Source: Heterodera schachtii (taxonomy: Eukaryota; Nematoda; Chromadorea; Rhabditida; Heteroderidae). From it: 64,000 nucleotides of DNA. Of the stretch, positions 46,865 to 58,155 are shown in pieces. The notes beneath the pieces were generated by a model, which saw nothing but the letters and a program-made list of their open reading frames with translations, was not told the DNA's origin and searched no databases. The position numbers were made by a program, and so were the translations under genes. Numbering within the stretch: position 1 is the stretch's first letter; each line of letters starts with the position of its first letter. The stretch spans positions 1,066,683 to 1,130,682 of the forward strand of contig SIJG01000043.1 of the NCBI GenBank assembly GCA_023374025.1, written 5' to 3'.

Positions 46865-47480
46865 CTGGCTCAAAAATCAGTTTTTGTTGTCGAGAATCAG
46901 AACATTCCGGGAAATTGCTTCAAAACAGTTTATGGCGGAACGCCATTTGAGGCCGCGAAGCGGCCGAATGCACCCGATGAGGAGCACCACTAGCTAGCAA
47001 CGGTCCTTTGCGCGAAGCGCTCATTTTCTATATATATTTCGGTATTTATCGAAAAAAACGGCCGAGAAATTTTTTGTATTTTCAGTTTTTCGATATTTAA
47101 TTTTTTCGTTATTTTTTTGAAAAATATCGATCGAAAAAGTTTAGAATCCGAAGGCATCTCGAAAAATTCTGGTCTAATAAGGAATTATACTATCTGCTGA
47201 AACATTTTTGTATGTCTAAATTAACGAATTAAATCAGTGCTTATTCTACGGCTACCTTGGGTCGGTCGCTTCGATAATTATCCTCTTGAAATGTGGCGAG
47301 AAAAGGCAAATGAATTCCCGGGTTAGAATTGAGGATTGATTCTGCTTAATTATAAATAAACTTTTAGTCTTGGCAAAAAAGCACAAAAATTCCTGAGCGC
47401 TCCAGCGATGAATTTAATTGACATTGTTAAAGTACTTTTGATTAATAAGAATACCAATTAAATGGGTCATTTTTAAACAG
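46865..47480. repeat. hAT-like fragment and block duplicated at 56.6-57.0 kb
   Basis: 46865-46930 is a 5' fragment of the hAT-like family of 45657. About 47085-47480 recurs in reverse at about 56570-57010 (for example 'gaggataattatcgaagcga' on one strand). No gene seen. The stretch 46931-47030 is unusually GC-rich with 'ggccgcgaagcggcc'. Confidence 0.7.
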
Positions 47481-47486
47481 CTTTTT

Positions 47487-47608
47487 CGCGCCCTCCCTGG
47501 AGAAGGCGCTGTCCAAAAATTGGGTTTAACCCATAAGCGTCCCCCTGCACGGAAACCTTTAGTAAAAGGCGAAAGATTTCATCGTCCGAATACAAAGGGA
47601 CCAGGGAT
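47487..47608 (-). ncRNA. U5 snRNA
   Basis: Complete 122-nt copy: ATCCCTGG start, loop 1 CGCCTTTTACTAAAG, Sm site AATTTTTGG and the full 3' stem (GCGCCTTCTCCAGGGAGGGCGCG region). A proximal element (TAGCCCATAATAAAT) lies upstream at 47652-47666 with the usual spacing. Probably functional. Confidence 0.92.
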
Positions 47609-47651
47609 AAAAATAAAGGTAAAATGGGAGAATATTCATAAATTAAATAAG

Positions 47652-47666
47652 AAATTTATTATGGGC
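47652..47666 (-). promoter_or_regulatory. snRNA proximal sequence element of U5
   Basis: TAGCCCATAATAAAT on the minus strand, its start about 57 bp before the U5 5' end. Confidence 0.6.
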
Positions 47667-47764
47667 TAGAATAAAGGACGCGACAAAAAGAAATCTTCCC
47701 ATTGTATTTCCCTTTTGTCTGTCTTCTTTTCTTTATCTCTCAATCTCTCTCGCTCTCAGCTTAT

Positions 47765-47863
47765 CTATTTTTGGTTCATTTGATCGAACTTTTTCTTCCA
47801 TCTTCTTAAATTGGCACTTTTTATTCCCAGTTTTTGCATGATTTTCCTATCACTTAGAAATGG
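47765..47863 (-). pseudogene. Last-exon fragment of the HTH-repeat gene
   Basis: The minus strand matches the end of exon 4 of the gene at 54707-56288 (SDRKIMQKLGIKSANLRRW, then KKKFDQMN). At 47863 the match stops and the sequence continues into a block related to the vitellogenin upstream region (47865-47995 against 62562-62694). Confidence 0.75.
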
Positions 47864-47864
47864 A

Positions 47865-47995
47865 AGTCGTCGCAAGAGACCGAAATTTGGGAATGTTTTG
47901 CTGATAACAGTCAAATGAACAAAAAAGGGCTGGTTAAAATGACAGGCGATTGACCCCAACTTGACAGCAGTTTTTCCTTCTGCTGCTGCTTTGAC
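47865..47995. repeat. Inverted copy of the vitellogenin upstream region
   Basis: Reverse complement of about 62562-62694 with high identity, including 'cgaaatttgggaatgttttg'. It abuts the HTH-gene fragment directly. From 47996 to 48170 no gene is seen. Confidence 0.8.
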
Positions 47996-48743
47996 TGACT
48001 GATTGTTTGACGGTTATTTAATCCCCCCCGGCGCGATTCCGCCGCCAACAGCAACGATTCTCAAAAACTTGACTCTCTACCGTATCCTTCATTCTTCTCT
48101 GATTTTTTTTTCAATTACTACTCATTTAAATAATTTTTGCTAATTATTCCCTCAGGGCACAATGCAGGGACTATTCGTTGTATGAAATTGTTATTTTTGG
48201 TATAGTGTACATGGGGTACCCCCCCCCCCCCCACCCTCCTCTTTTTGAATAAAAATTTCAAACATTTCTTTTCATTTAAATTTTTTCACAGGCATGAAAA
48301 GTTTTTTTTTATTTTTTTTAATCAAAAATTTTTAAATGTTCATATTTTTTGCGCCTTCCCTAGAGAAGGCGCAGTTCCAAAAATTAGTCCACACAGTTGT
48401 TCCAACTAGGGAACGATCAATCCGCCGAAATTGGCAAATAATTGTGAATTTAAAAACGATTTTATGATGGGATTAAAACAGAGGAAGGGCAGAGAGAAAT
48501 TTTTCTTTATATTTCTCTTTTATTTCTCTTTTTGTATGACCTCTTTTCCCCCAGCCGTCGCTTGTGCTTATTTGTTAGTTCACTTAACTTTTTTCTCTCT
48601 CTTATTCAAAATGGAAAAAGAGTCAGGCGCAAGGGAAGAGAAAGGGAAAGAAAATAGACGAGTGAGAATTAGCACAGAGAAAGACAGGGCAGAGGGAAGG
48701 AGAGAGTGTGTGTGTGTTTCCCTGCCGTTCTCTCTCCTTTTCC

Positions 48744-48758
48744 AACCCATCAAAAATA
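48744..48758 (+). promoter_or_regulatory. snRNA proximal sequence element
   Basis: AACCCATCAAAAATA, 57 bp before the predicted start at 48801. Confidence 0.55.
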
Positions 48759-48800
48759 TCCTCTTCCATTTGCCTGTTGTTTCTGCCTTTTCCGCTTTCC

Positions 48801-48868
48801 GTGCTCCGTGCAGGGGGCGTACGATTTTTGTACGCCTTTCGCGTGCAATTTTTGGACGCCCTCCGGGG
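48801..48868 (+). ncRNA. SmY-like Sm-site RNA candidate, copy 2
   Basis: Same sequence as copy 1: GGCGTAC/GTACGCC stem, Sm site AATTTTTGG, short 3' hairpin, and the same promoter element upstream. Confidence 0.5.
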
Positions 48869-48903
48869 TTTGAATGCTTTTCATTACATTTTTTCATAGT
48901 CAG

Positions 48904-49971
48904 AACCCGGGCTCAAAAAATCAGTTTTTGGGTCAAAATCAGTGGTGGAGAGCGCACAGAAAAATCCCGCGGTCGCACTTCGCGCATTCAATTTGCCGCG
49001 GCCGCGGATCGCGCAAAAAAACATCCCGCGGTCGCGCTCCACCCCTGGTCGAAATCAGAACATTCCGCGAAATTGCTTCAAAATAGTTTATTTTTACAAT
49101 TTATCTTTGAGTGCAAAATGTTAACAGATTTTGTCCTAAAATTTTCAATTTTGCGATTTTGAGCAAATTTTTAAGAAATCAAAGGATTTTTAAGGCATGG
49201 CGGTGCCGATATAAATCGCCTGTAAGCTTTTTAAAATTGGCACATATTTTATCCAAAAAATGACCAAGTTTTACGTTAAATTTTAAAATTTATTGATAAA
49301 ACACTAATACAGGGTTGTTGCGAATCGAAAAATAAAATACGAAACACGAAAAATACGAACACGGAATGCCCTAAAAACGAAAATACGAAATGCGAAATTT
49401 TTTTACTAAAAATTCTAAAAAATTTTTGAATTATTCTCAAAATTTGATCAAAAAAATTTTCAGAAGTTATTTTATCATCTCAATTTTTTAATAAATTTCC
49501 AAAATTTTCTTGTCGTATTATTACCAATTTTTTATATATGAGGACCGGCGGCGCCTAGGAAAATCTTCAAATCATTTTTTTTTGGGTTGAAATTTTTATG
49601 GGGATTTTGGCTCCGGCAGTGTCGAAAGATCCCTTCGGGAAATTAGGAATACTTTTTACATTTCAACCATTTTGCACCTAAAATAAATATTTACTTTTCT
49701 AAAAGTTTATGAAATTTTGAAAGGTAATTTAGTGAACACTTAGGACTTCAAATGATATCAAGGATTAATAATTTGGTTAATTTTGAGCGAAATTTTGAAT
49801 AAATTTTGTCAAAATAGTGATTCAGCACCCATCTAATCAGAATGTATTCAGTTTATTATTGAGGGAAAGGCGAAAGAAATGTGAGGTTATTTGGTTGTTC
49901 GGTGAAGGCGATTGGTTCTCCACTGATAACTGATTGGCTGCGCTGTCTTTCTCCTCCTCTCCTTACTCTGA
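48904..49971. other. hAT-like fragment and non-coding DNA
   Basis: 48904-49130 is a hAT-like fragment interrupted by a GC-rich piece (48950-49050). 49131-49971 is AT-rich with no recognisable gene; about 49310-49400 has repeated 'aatacgaa' words. Confidence 0.5.
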
Positions 49972-50653
49972 TCAGATGATCATCCGATCGGGCTTTCCCG
50001 GCCCCTCCGTTCTGCTGCTGATCACTTTGCCACCGGCTTCAACCTGTTGCTGCGGTTGATTGGCGCCGGTGGTCCGATGGCGAAGGTTTTTGGCTGTGCC
50101 AAAAAAGTTTCGAATTGATCCGCTTTGGCTGCTGATCAATTGTCTCAGTTTGGAGCTTTTGCGGCGTTTCTCACCAAGCATTTCTGAATTTTTGTATTCA
50201 TTATTAAATTCTGTCATATTTTCAGTCTTTTGGCCATTCCATTTTCAATTTTCCCATTAATTTTTAGTTTTCTCCAGTTTCCCGTCCAATTCAATTTCAT
50301 CTTTTGGCTTTTTCCCTATTTCCCCCCCCCCCTAATTTTGGCTTTTCCCCCTATTCTCCCCCACCTTTCACTGCTCTTGTGCAGGTTGCCCTGAGCATCG
50401 CTTTCCGCCACATTTCCTCTGGCGTTTCGTTCACTTCTGGCTTTCCGTCCACCAACCGTCGGCCACTGCCCGTGTAGCTCAGTTTTTTCTGCTGCGTCGG
50501 CTCAAAAACCCTCGGCGGTGGCGCGTGGGGCTGCGCTTGGCCGTCCACCGCTGCCAACGACGAGGCCGGCACAAGCAATTCGCACAAATCGCGACGGCCC
50601 GCGAAAAACTCCGCGGGTCCGTCCATGCCGGCGTTGTTCATCATGCCAATCAT
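49972..50653 (-). CDS. Unknown protein, 166 residues
   Basis: Two exons (50653-50365 and 50183-49972) joined by a GT-AG intron give 501 nt. The N-terminus MIGMMNNAGMDGPAEFFAGR is followed by a Pro-rich stretch, then ETPEEMWRKAMLRA, a basic segment GEKRRKSSKLRQL and a Gln-rich low-complexity tail. There is no signal peptide or membrane segment. The basic segment could serve nuclear localisation, but that is a guess. I do not recognise the family. The joined frame, GC-rich codons and a clean intron argue for a real gene. Confidence 0.65.
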
Positions 50654-51339
50654 TTTTGTTTATTTTTGCTTCCTCTTTTTTGATGACCGCCGCGATGAAT
50701 GAGGGGAATTGATCAAGAATTGAATTTTATAGGGATCTGTTCTGTGAGAGAGGGGCAAAATGATTAAATTGGCGATTGAATTCAGTGATCAAATCAAAAC
50801 CAATAAAAAAACGCAGCAGAAGAATCAAAAATAGAATTTGCAGATCGATAATGAAGACGAAAGGTGAGGGGGGGGGGGTGATTAGAGATAAGATCAAAGA
50901 GGAAGAGGAGGAGGCAATTAAAGGTAATCAAATGGAGAGGAAAACAAAAAATACTATGGGTGATTAATTTGTTGATTAATTTTGAAAATTTAATTAATTA
51001 AAAAATGGAATTTTTGAATTGTAATTTATTGGGGTGGTCCTTTTTTCTGATTGTTTTGCTGGGGAATAAATCAAATTTGGGGTTGAATTAAATGAAGCGA
51101 AAAGAAAAAAAACGCTCAACAATTAAATAGGAACAATTAATGTCAATATTTGTGCAAAAAAACACGCATTTGGGGAACAGAAAAAGGGACATTTTGTCAA
51201 ATTGGACGACCCCAACAAATTTTCCCTCTCAGCCCAAAAAGCACCGTTAGTAAAATTAACCATCATCAGCAGCAGCAAATGAAGTGCGCTCAGGGCTGAT
51301 CAATTTGCTCTGCTGATCAACCGCCATTATCTGTGCTGA

Positions 51340-51723
51340 TCATTTATAAGGGACGAGCGGAGTGAAATTGGCGGGGGGGGGGGGGGAGGGATTGCGCAAA
51401 AACGTAAAAAGTGGTTGATGATGCGGTGGTGGTGATGAACTCTGTGCAAGTTGAGCGAACAGTTGCGAGGGTGGTGCTGCTGCAGCAGCAGCGGCAGTGG
51501 TGGGAGGGCGAGGCGGTGATGACGACGCAATTCCTTCCGTCCCGCGTCCTCCGCCGTTGCGTAAGGGCGTGCCCACCGCCGCAGTTTTGGAAATTGAAAA
51601 TTTAAAAATGACTAAACATATTAATGTAATAATGATGGTGATGATCAACTGGGTAATTGGTGCAGCTGCACAGAGAAGCAATGTGTTAAACAAAAAAAAA
51701 AAAGGACGGAAACCGTGGCACAA
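51340..51723 (-). CDS. Possible membrane or secreted Pro-rich protein
   Basis: A single open frame of 127 codons opens with two hydrophobic runs (FFFLFNTLLLCAAAP and IITIIITLICLVIF) and continues into a Ser/Pro/Ala-rich tail over a GC-rich, repeat-like stretch. It could be a short membrane protein or an accident of low-complexity DNA; the opposite strand is also partly open. Low confidence. Confidence 0.25.
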   Translation of the reverse strand: MCHGFRPFFFLFNTLLLCAAAPITQLIITIIITLICLVIFKFSISKTAAVGTPLRNGGGRGTEGIASSSPPRPPTTAAAAAAAPPSQLFAQLAQSSSPPPHHQPLFTFLRNPSPPPPANFTPLVPYK

Positions 51724-54010
51724 AATTCCATTCTTTTGGTGAAACCAAAAGAAATTGAGAGTAAAGAAAAACTAAGGATTTAGTCAGGGATGGTCCGGGT
51801 CCCGGCCCTTTGCAGGGTTTCGGCCCTGTCGAATCGAGTCTGAATTTTTCATTAAAATACATTTACTTTTTGGGTTGAATGAGCATCTGATTTATAAAAA
51901 TTCAAAAAATGTGCCCGAAAAAGTCAAGGGCAACATGAATTTGATTTTTTAAATGAAAAACTTTTGAAATTGGATGAGGTAATGGGAGACAATTTTTGAA
52001 AATTGTGAACAAAATTCCCATTTATATAACACTCCAAATATATGTATTTATAACCAATTTTTGATGCTCAATTTTTTGCCAAATGTCCGGCAAAAGTGCT
52101 ACCGCTGCTGCTGCCGCTGGTGGCAGCGGAGGTGCGGAAACATCACACGCAATTCGCGTGTAATTTGGACTAATTTGTCGGCCGGGTGTCGTTCCGATGA
52201 TTTATTTGTCAAATTCCACAAATGCGCGCGGTGACGACGACACAAAATAATTTCCTTCTCCACCTCCACCTCATCATCATCATCAATTTTTCTGCGTAAT
52301 TGTCGTCGTGCGTCGCTTTTTGTTTGGTGAATTGTGCGGACTGTTTAACCCCCGGGGGGAGGGGGGGGGGAGGGACAACAAACAAATCGCACCTTTTTAA
52401 ACGCCAAACTGACTCTTGAAGGACAAAAGCCATTTTCTGAGAGTTTGAGGGGGACGGGGGAGGGGACAATGTGAGCGATGAGTAAGAGAGTTGGAATTTT
52501 TAATTGGGGGGGGGGGCTCAAAAGGAGGGAGGGAATTTAACAATAATGGAAAAACGAAAAAAAACCTCACACTCATAAACTGACAATGGGAAGAGATGGA
52601 CAGCAGCAGGTGGTTGAACAAAAGTGCCGAAAAGAGGAGAGCTTTTTGAAGTTTTTGCTGTGACTCATCATTAGTGCTGGAAATGATGTACCTGGACTTA
52701 AAAAGCTAAATATGGACTAAAAAGCTCAAAAATGGCCAAATACCGTATTTTCTCTAATTAAGCCCCGGGGGCATTATTTTTCAACCTCTTCAGAAAGGGG
52801 GACATAATTGGAGACAGGGCCTTTAATGGAGACGGTGGGATTATTTTTCAACAGATTTTTAATGACTAGGGCCGCGAAGCAAAAAAAGTTTTTTTTTATG
52901 AATTTTTAAATGTATGCATATTTTTAGCGCCCTTTTTGGCAATATTAAGAATTGGTGTCCCGACGAAAAAAATGTTAAAAATTTGTCGGGTATTTTTTCT
53001 AGGCTTAAAAATGAGCTGATCACGAATCTGAGCTCAGATTTTGAAAATCATTGATTTTTATCTAATATTTTTTGTCAACTACTTGATTTTTTCGGGTTTA
53101 TATTATTTTTTTTAAAGTTAAGCAATTTTTGGCAGTTTGGCGTTTTGGTGCCTTTTTTAGCATTTTTTACCGAAAAATTCCACTAAAAATGCCAAAAAAA
53201 ATCGGGAAAATAAACTCCTAAGAAATGACGTGAAAACAATTTCAGAAAATTTTTATGGGGTGTAAACTGTAAACAAGTACCTAAAAAAATAAACCGCAGC
53301 CAAGCGGACTCAAACCCCAGACCACCGTCTCATAAGACCCCTAGGGATTAATAATTAAATTTCAAAAAATCGTAAAAAATTGAAAACTTGACTTCTCCAT
53401 AAATTTAGTAGCTCATTCGAAATCAAAGATTTTCAAAATCTGAGCTCAGATTCGTGATCAGCGCATTTTTTAATCCTAGAAAAAATATCCGACAAATTTT
53501 TAACATTTTTTTTTCTTAATTTTGGCATAAATTGCAAAGATTTTGTCTAAAAAAATGGCCAAAATATAGGGAAGTAAAAGCATAGATTTTGGCAGTTTTT
53601 ACGCAAAATGAGCCCTTTTCTTCATAGCATATGCGCAGAAAAAATATGCAAAATCCAAAAATTTTCCAGCCCTACTCATCATCATAAAACAATCAAACAA
53701 ATATGACATTCTCTTATTGTTTGATTAACTATAAGCCCGGTACAAATTTGTTTCAGAATCCGATGAAATTTGAAAGGCAATGAATGATTTGTTTAAAATT
53801 GGCATTTTGCATTCACTTTTTGTGCCATTCTCCCAATTTTTCAACGATCAATTAAAACGGGGATAAAGGAAAGGCAAGAAGAGCCGTTCGCATCGCTAGT
53901 TATTCCGCAGAATGAGAGAGAGAGAGAGAGTACACCAAAGAGAGAGGTGAGCAAAGAAGACATACAAAAAGAGAAATACAATGGGAACATTTCTCCTTGT
54001 CACTCCTTTT
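51724..54010. other. Non-coding with a Merlin-like repeat copy
   Basis: No gene seen. About 52948-53510 belongs to the GAATTGGTGTCCCGACG repeat family, with a tRNA-like block near 53285-53340. G runs near 52360 and 52505; AGAG microsatellite near 53910. Confidence 0.55.
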
Positions 54011-54014
54011 TATT

Positions 54015-54030
54015 AACCCATCTTAAATTC
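54015..54030 (+). promoter_or_regulatory. snRNA proximal sequence element of U5
   Basis: AACCCATCTTAAATTC; it starts 59 bp before the U5 5' end at 54074. Confidence 0.6.
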
Positions 54031-54073
54031 GCTTTTTATTTCCCAAATATTCTCCCATTTTACCTTTATTTTT

Positions 54074-54195
54074 ATCCCTGGTCCCTTTGTATTCGGACGA
54101 TGAAATCTTTCGCCTTTTACTAAAGGTTTCCGTGCAGGGGGACGCTTATGGGTTAAACCCAATTTTTGGACAGCGCCTTCTCCAGGGAGGGCGCG
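54074..54195 (+). ncRNA. U5 snRNA
   Basis: Full-length, 122 nt, with ATCCCTGG start, loop 1 CGCCTTTTACTAAAG, Sm site AATTTTTGG and a complete GC-rich 3' stem. Probably functional. It lies about 500 bp before the HTH-repeat gene on the same strand. Confidence 0.92.
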
Positions 54196-54706
54196 AAAAA
54201 TGGCTATGAATATGGATGAGAATTTAATTCACAAAAAATTCCCAAAAAAGCGACAGATAAAAAAAAACTTTTTAAGTAATACTGTAGGGAAGCGATTTCC
54301 AGCGATTTAATAATATTGTTTCATTTTTGGAAGAGAGGAGCAAAAAAGCGCATTTCTGTGTTCAATTTTTGTCGTTTGAAAATCAATTTTGTCACTAGAA
54401 ATCACTATTTTGGCGTTTCTAAGTAAAGTGGGCACAAATTTGAATTAAAATGCTATTTTATGTAGAAATTTTGCGAAAAAAGGGAAGACTTTATTTTAGT
54501 TTTCATTCATTTAGAAAAAACGTGGTAAAAAATATTGAATGAAAGGATTACTATTTTTAAGTGAAATCATATGAAAGGAAAATAATATTTTATTTATTTC
54601 CTATTAAGACAAAAATTTCTCATTTAATATTTCTGTCAGAAAAATAATAAATTTATTCGCCTTAAAATTTAGCTTTTTCATTAAAAAATTTTCATAAATT
54701 TTAGAA

Positions 54707-56288
54707 ATGCTTAAATATCGTTTTAAACAAAGTGCCATTTTAATTGTTATTTTATGTTTTGCTGGATTAAAGGGATGTGATGAAGAAGAAGACTCTTTTT
54801 TTAATCGTTCATGGAAAAAACTAAAAACTCCGAATTTAAAATTTGGGCAAATTAAAGTAAATGTTGTGAACAAGCAACAAAATGCTGATCAAAGCAATGC
54901 TTTTGCGGGTGATCATTTGGACCACACTGAAGAGGCAAGAAGCAGACAATTCAATGTTTGATAAGCAAAGGGTTTGCAGAGGAAACCTTCCAAAAGCTTA
55001 ATTTGGCAGAAAAAAGTCTCACTTTTGAAATCCAATAAATATGCGAACACTGGCGGACTCGCTCAGTTGGGCGCCGGCACGTTTGGGCGCCAGCACGTTT
55101 CTGGCTATAACTTTTTTCTTTGTTAACCAAATCCAACATTGTTGGTATCATTCGAAAGCCCTAGGTGTCCACTATTAGCGTTCAAATTCCAAAAAATTTC
55201 GTCAAGTTTAAAAAAAGTTCGAACCAAAAAATTTGGAAAATCTGGTTTTTTGAATTCTTCTGACCATAACTTTTTTGAAGCTTAAAAAATTTTCCAAATT
55301 TTTGCATGCTAATAGTCGACACTTAGGGCTTTCGAATGATAACAATAGTGTTGGATTTGGTTAACAAAGAAAAAAGTTATAGCCACAAACGTGCTGGCGC
55401 CCAAACTTGCCGGCGCCCAACTGAGGTAAACCGAACACTGGTTATAATTCTTAAAATTTTCCGACTCAATCGGAATAATTATATTTTTCATTAATAAAAT
55501 TAAGTGTTCTGGTAGCAGCGAAGAAATGAAAAATAGAAAAAGAGAAGTGATCAGAAAATTTGATCAAATTAAAAAAGAAAAAAAATATGCGTTAAAATTT
55601 AATAAAAGCGAAAGAAATAAAATTGATGATAAAATTGCCGGGGATTTAGGAATGAAACGGCATGAAATTTATAAAATGAAAAGAGAAATAGGTAAAATAA
55701 AATATTATTGCAATTTTAATAAATTATTGGCTAATAATTGCTTAAGATGGACCAAAGAAATATTCAGACGAGCAAAGAATTGAGAAAATTGAGCAATTTC
55801 AAAAAGTGAAAGAAAAATTTGCAAAAAAATTCAATTTAAAAACGAATAAAAAAATTGAAGAGAAAATTGCGAAAAAGATTGGCCTTAGGCGGTCCACGGT
55901 TTATGCTTGGATGAAAAAATTTGGCATAATAACAAGTAACATTTTTAATTAAAACCTTTAAAACAAAAGTTGAGCGGTACTATCAAAAATTTATTACGAA
56001 AAAATATAAATATTTTTCAAAAAACGGTACCGTACCGAGACCTGAAAACCGGCAATTACCATTTTGCTGATACCGCTCAACTCTAATTTAAACTCCAATT
56101 AATCATTCGTTTTTTCAGCCAAAATTTATTTCTTCAAAAATTCTGAACAGTTTGAAATTGTCAAAAAGTTCAACAGAATGAAAAACAAAAATCCATTTCT
56201 AAGTGATAGGAAAATCATGCAAAAATTGGGAATAAAAAGTGCCAATTTAAGAAGATGGAAGAAAAAGTTCGATCAAATGAATAGATAA
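54707..56288 (+). CDS. Secreted protein with three HTH-like repeats
   Basis: Four exons, 54707-54955, 55505-55691, 55768-55935 and 56119-56288, total 774 nt, 257 residues, all introns GT-AG and phases consistent. Residues 1-24 (FKQSAILIVILCFAGLKGC) look like a signal peptide; an acidic patch DEEEDS follows, then a linker rich in Asn and Gln. From about residue 90 come three Lys-rich units of about 50 residues, each ending in a helix-turn-helix-like pattern: IAGDLGMKRHEIYKMKREI, IAKKIGLRRSTVYAWMKKF and IMQKLGIKSANLRRWKKKF. These resemble homeodomain-like or transposase-type HTHs. A secreted protein with basic DNA-binding-like repeats suggests an effector acting in a host nucleus, but that is inference; the family is not one I can name. 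Intron 1 carries a 379-bp TIR element. Confidence 0.72.
55054..55432. mobile_element. Snap-back TIR element in intron 1 of the HTH-repeat gene
   Basis: Long inverted arms with core CTCAGTTGGGCGCCGGC at the left and its complement at the right, flanked by the 9-bp duplication gaacactgg (55045-55053, 55433-55441), as for Mutator-like elements. No transposase. Confidence 0.82.
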
Positions 56289-56381
56289 GCAGAGAGCGAG
56301 CGAGATTGAGAGATAAAGAAAAGAAGACAGACAAAAGGGAAATACAATGGGAAGATTTCTTTTTGTCGCGTCCTTTATTCT

Positions 56382-56397
56382 AGCCCATTATAAATTT
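56382..56397 (+). promoter_or_regulatory. snRNA proximal sequence element of U5
   Basis: AGCCCATTATAAATTT, 59 bp before the U5 5' end at 56441. Confidence 0.6.
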
Positions 56398-56440
56398 CTT
56401 ATTTAATTTATGAATATTCTCTCATTTTGCCACCATTTTT

Positions 56441-56562
56441 GTCCCTGGTCCCTCTGTATTCGGACGATGAAATCTTTCGCCTTTTACTAAAGGTTTCCGT
56501 GCAGGGGGACGCTTATGGGTTAAACCCAATTTTTGGACAGCGCCTTCTCCAGGGAAGGCGCG
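56441..56562 (+). ncRNA. U5 snRNA
   Basis: Complete copy with GTCCCTGG start, loop 1 CGCCTTTTACTAAAG, Sm site AATTTTTGG and a paired 3' stem (GCGCCTTCTCCAGGGAAGGCGCG region; the G-to-A change keeps a perfect stem). It starts about 150 bp after the stop of the HTH-repeat gene. Probably functional. Confidence 0.92.
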
Positions 56563-57010
56563 AAAAATCATTCATTGAAGCCGAATTGTTTAAAAATGAC
56601 CCATTTAATTGTATTCTTATTAATCAAAAGTACTTTAACAATTTCAATTAAACTCATCTCTGGAGCGCTCAGGAATTTTTGTGCTTTTTTTGCCAAGACT
56701 AAAAGTTTATTTGTAATTAAGCAGAATCCTCAATTCTAACCCGGGGAATTTATTTGCCTTTTCTCGCCACATTTCAAGAGGATAATTATCGAAGCGACCG
56801 ACCCAAGGTAGCCGTAGAATAAGCACTGATTTAATTCGTTAATTTAGACATACAAAAATGTTAAATCCCAAAAATCCGTAACCCGTAACCCATAACTCCA
56901 AAAACCCCGTAGTTTCCGTAATCCATAATTGCGTGTAGCCCTGCTTCGGATTCTAAACTTTTTCGATCAATATTTTTCAAAAAATTAACGAAAAAATTAA
57001 ATATCGAAAA
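56563..57010. repeat. Inverted copy of 47.1-47.5 kb
   Basis: Matches about 47085-47486 in reverse and follows the U5 gene in the same relative arrangement, so the U5 copies at 47487 and 56441 and this flank were duplicated together as a unit. From 57011 to 57392 no gene is seen. Confidence 0.8.
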
Positions 57011-57392
57011 GTTTGAAATGAAAGTTTTCAAAATTTTGACTGTTGTTTAACAATCAAATAACCTCACATTTCTTACAATTCTTTCGCCTTTCCCTCAATA
57101 ATAAACTGAATATATTCTTATGCGATGAGCCAAAAGCGGACTTTTTGAAATTAATGAAAATTTTTGGCCAATTCGGAGCTTTAAAATCATGAGAGGCGTA
57201 ATTCTGTGGCTTTGACTTTTGAAGGAGAAATATAATATTTAATGTTCCATTTCTCCAAGATAAAAATTATTATTTATTAGGGCCATCGAGTGCAATTAGT
57301 CACGAAGCTTTAAATTCCAACCCTTTCTCGCATTAGTCACAAAACTTATCACTGGAGATTTAATAACGCACGAAACGGGATCCCGGAAAATC

Positions 57393-58155
57393 TCGGCATA
57401 CATCGACCGTAATGCCATCGAATTTCTGCGCCGTTTCTCTTCAGTTTTTACTAATTGTGGAATTTATTTGGCTATTCAAATACCCAATGATCATCTTTTG
57501 GAATGCTTCTTGCTCAACGTTTGGCCATTGCTCGAAGACGGCATTCGCGGGATTATTTTGTGGCCAGGGATCTCGACCGTTTACGATATTTCGGCAATAC
57601 GTCCATTCTCAGCGATTGTCCATCCCTTCGCTTTGTCCTTTGCTATGACGACCATTTCCCTGAACTTCCGCCCGCTGACTGTGCCGATGAGTCGGATGGA
57701 CAATCATTAGACAAATGGCTTTTCGTGCCTCGTGTGCCGAAGTGCCATTTTGATGTTGATGATGAGGAATGGCCATCACAAATCCAAGGACTGAAGGCGG
57801 TGATCAAAATCAGTTCCTTTAAAAATGCAAACAATGTTTTTCTTCCTGTTTATGCATTTTCCAATGCTTCATCTCGTGCTAATTTTATCGTCATTTGCAA
57901 TTCGGCTGATGATGATGATCACTTTATTGTGCCGTTCCATTTGTCCAACCGATTGATTGGGGAGCAATTGGCGTTGAAAAGTGCCAACAACAACAACAAC
58001 AACACATATTTTTGCTGATTCGTTTTCCGATTGCTCGAGATGAGAACAAATGGATGAAATGGGAGAAGGAAGCGATTGCGTTGAAATTTTGGGGCAATTG
58101 GGACAACACAATTGAAATTGCAATTAATGAGGAAGAAATCGGAGAACAAAATTAA
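57393..58155 (+). pseudogene. F-box-like family member, C-terminal part, two frameshifts
   Basis: Family motifs occur in three frames in sequence: NAIEFLRRFSS with LLNVWPLLEDGIRG up to about 57550, then RDLDRLRYF, SDCPSLRFV, KWLFVPRVPKCHFDVDDE and VPFHLSNRLIGE to about 58005, then LLIRFPIARDENKW and MKWEKEA to the stop at 58155. Two single-base shifts are needed to join them. The N-terminal F-box part is missing. The middle frame alone is open for 171 codons, so a shortened product cannot be excluded. Confidence 0.7.

Larger units (their letters stand above)
48170..48900. repeat. SmY-bearing block duplicated at 60.1-60.8 kb
   Basis: Reverse complement of about 60060-60790, from the C-run with 'gtatagtgtacatggggtac' to the SmY-like RNA. 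The part from about 48540 onward is also shared in direct orientation with 46490-46850. A 243-codon frame spans it, but it runs across the RNA gene and purine-rich repeats, so I do not call it coding. Confidence 0.8.

Noticed and set aside
46931..47030. GC-rich stretch with 'ggccgcgaagcggcc' as an origin or telomere-linked sequence
   Set aside because: No telomeric repeat (ttaggc) is nearby and nothing ties it to replication; left unassigned.
48431..49162. 243-codon frame over the SmY-like block and its mirror at 60051-60539
   Set aside because: The frame runs through purine-rich repeats, an snRNA-type promoter and an RNA gene; it is not preserved in the third copy at 46.5 kb.
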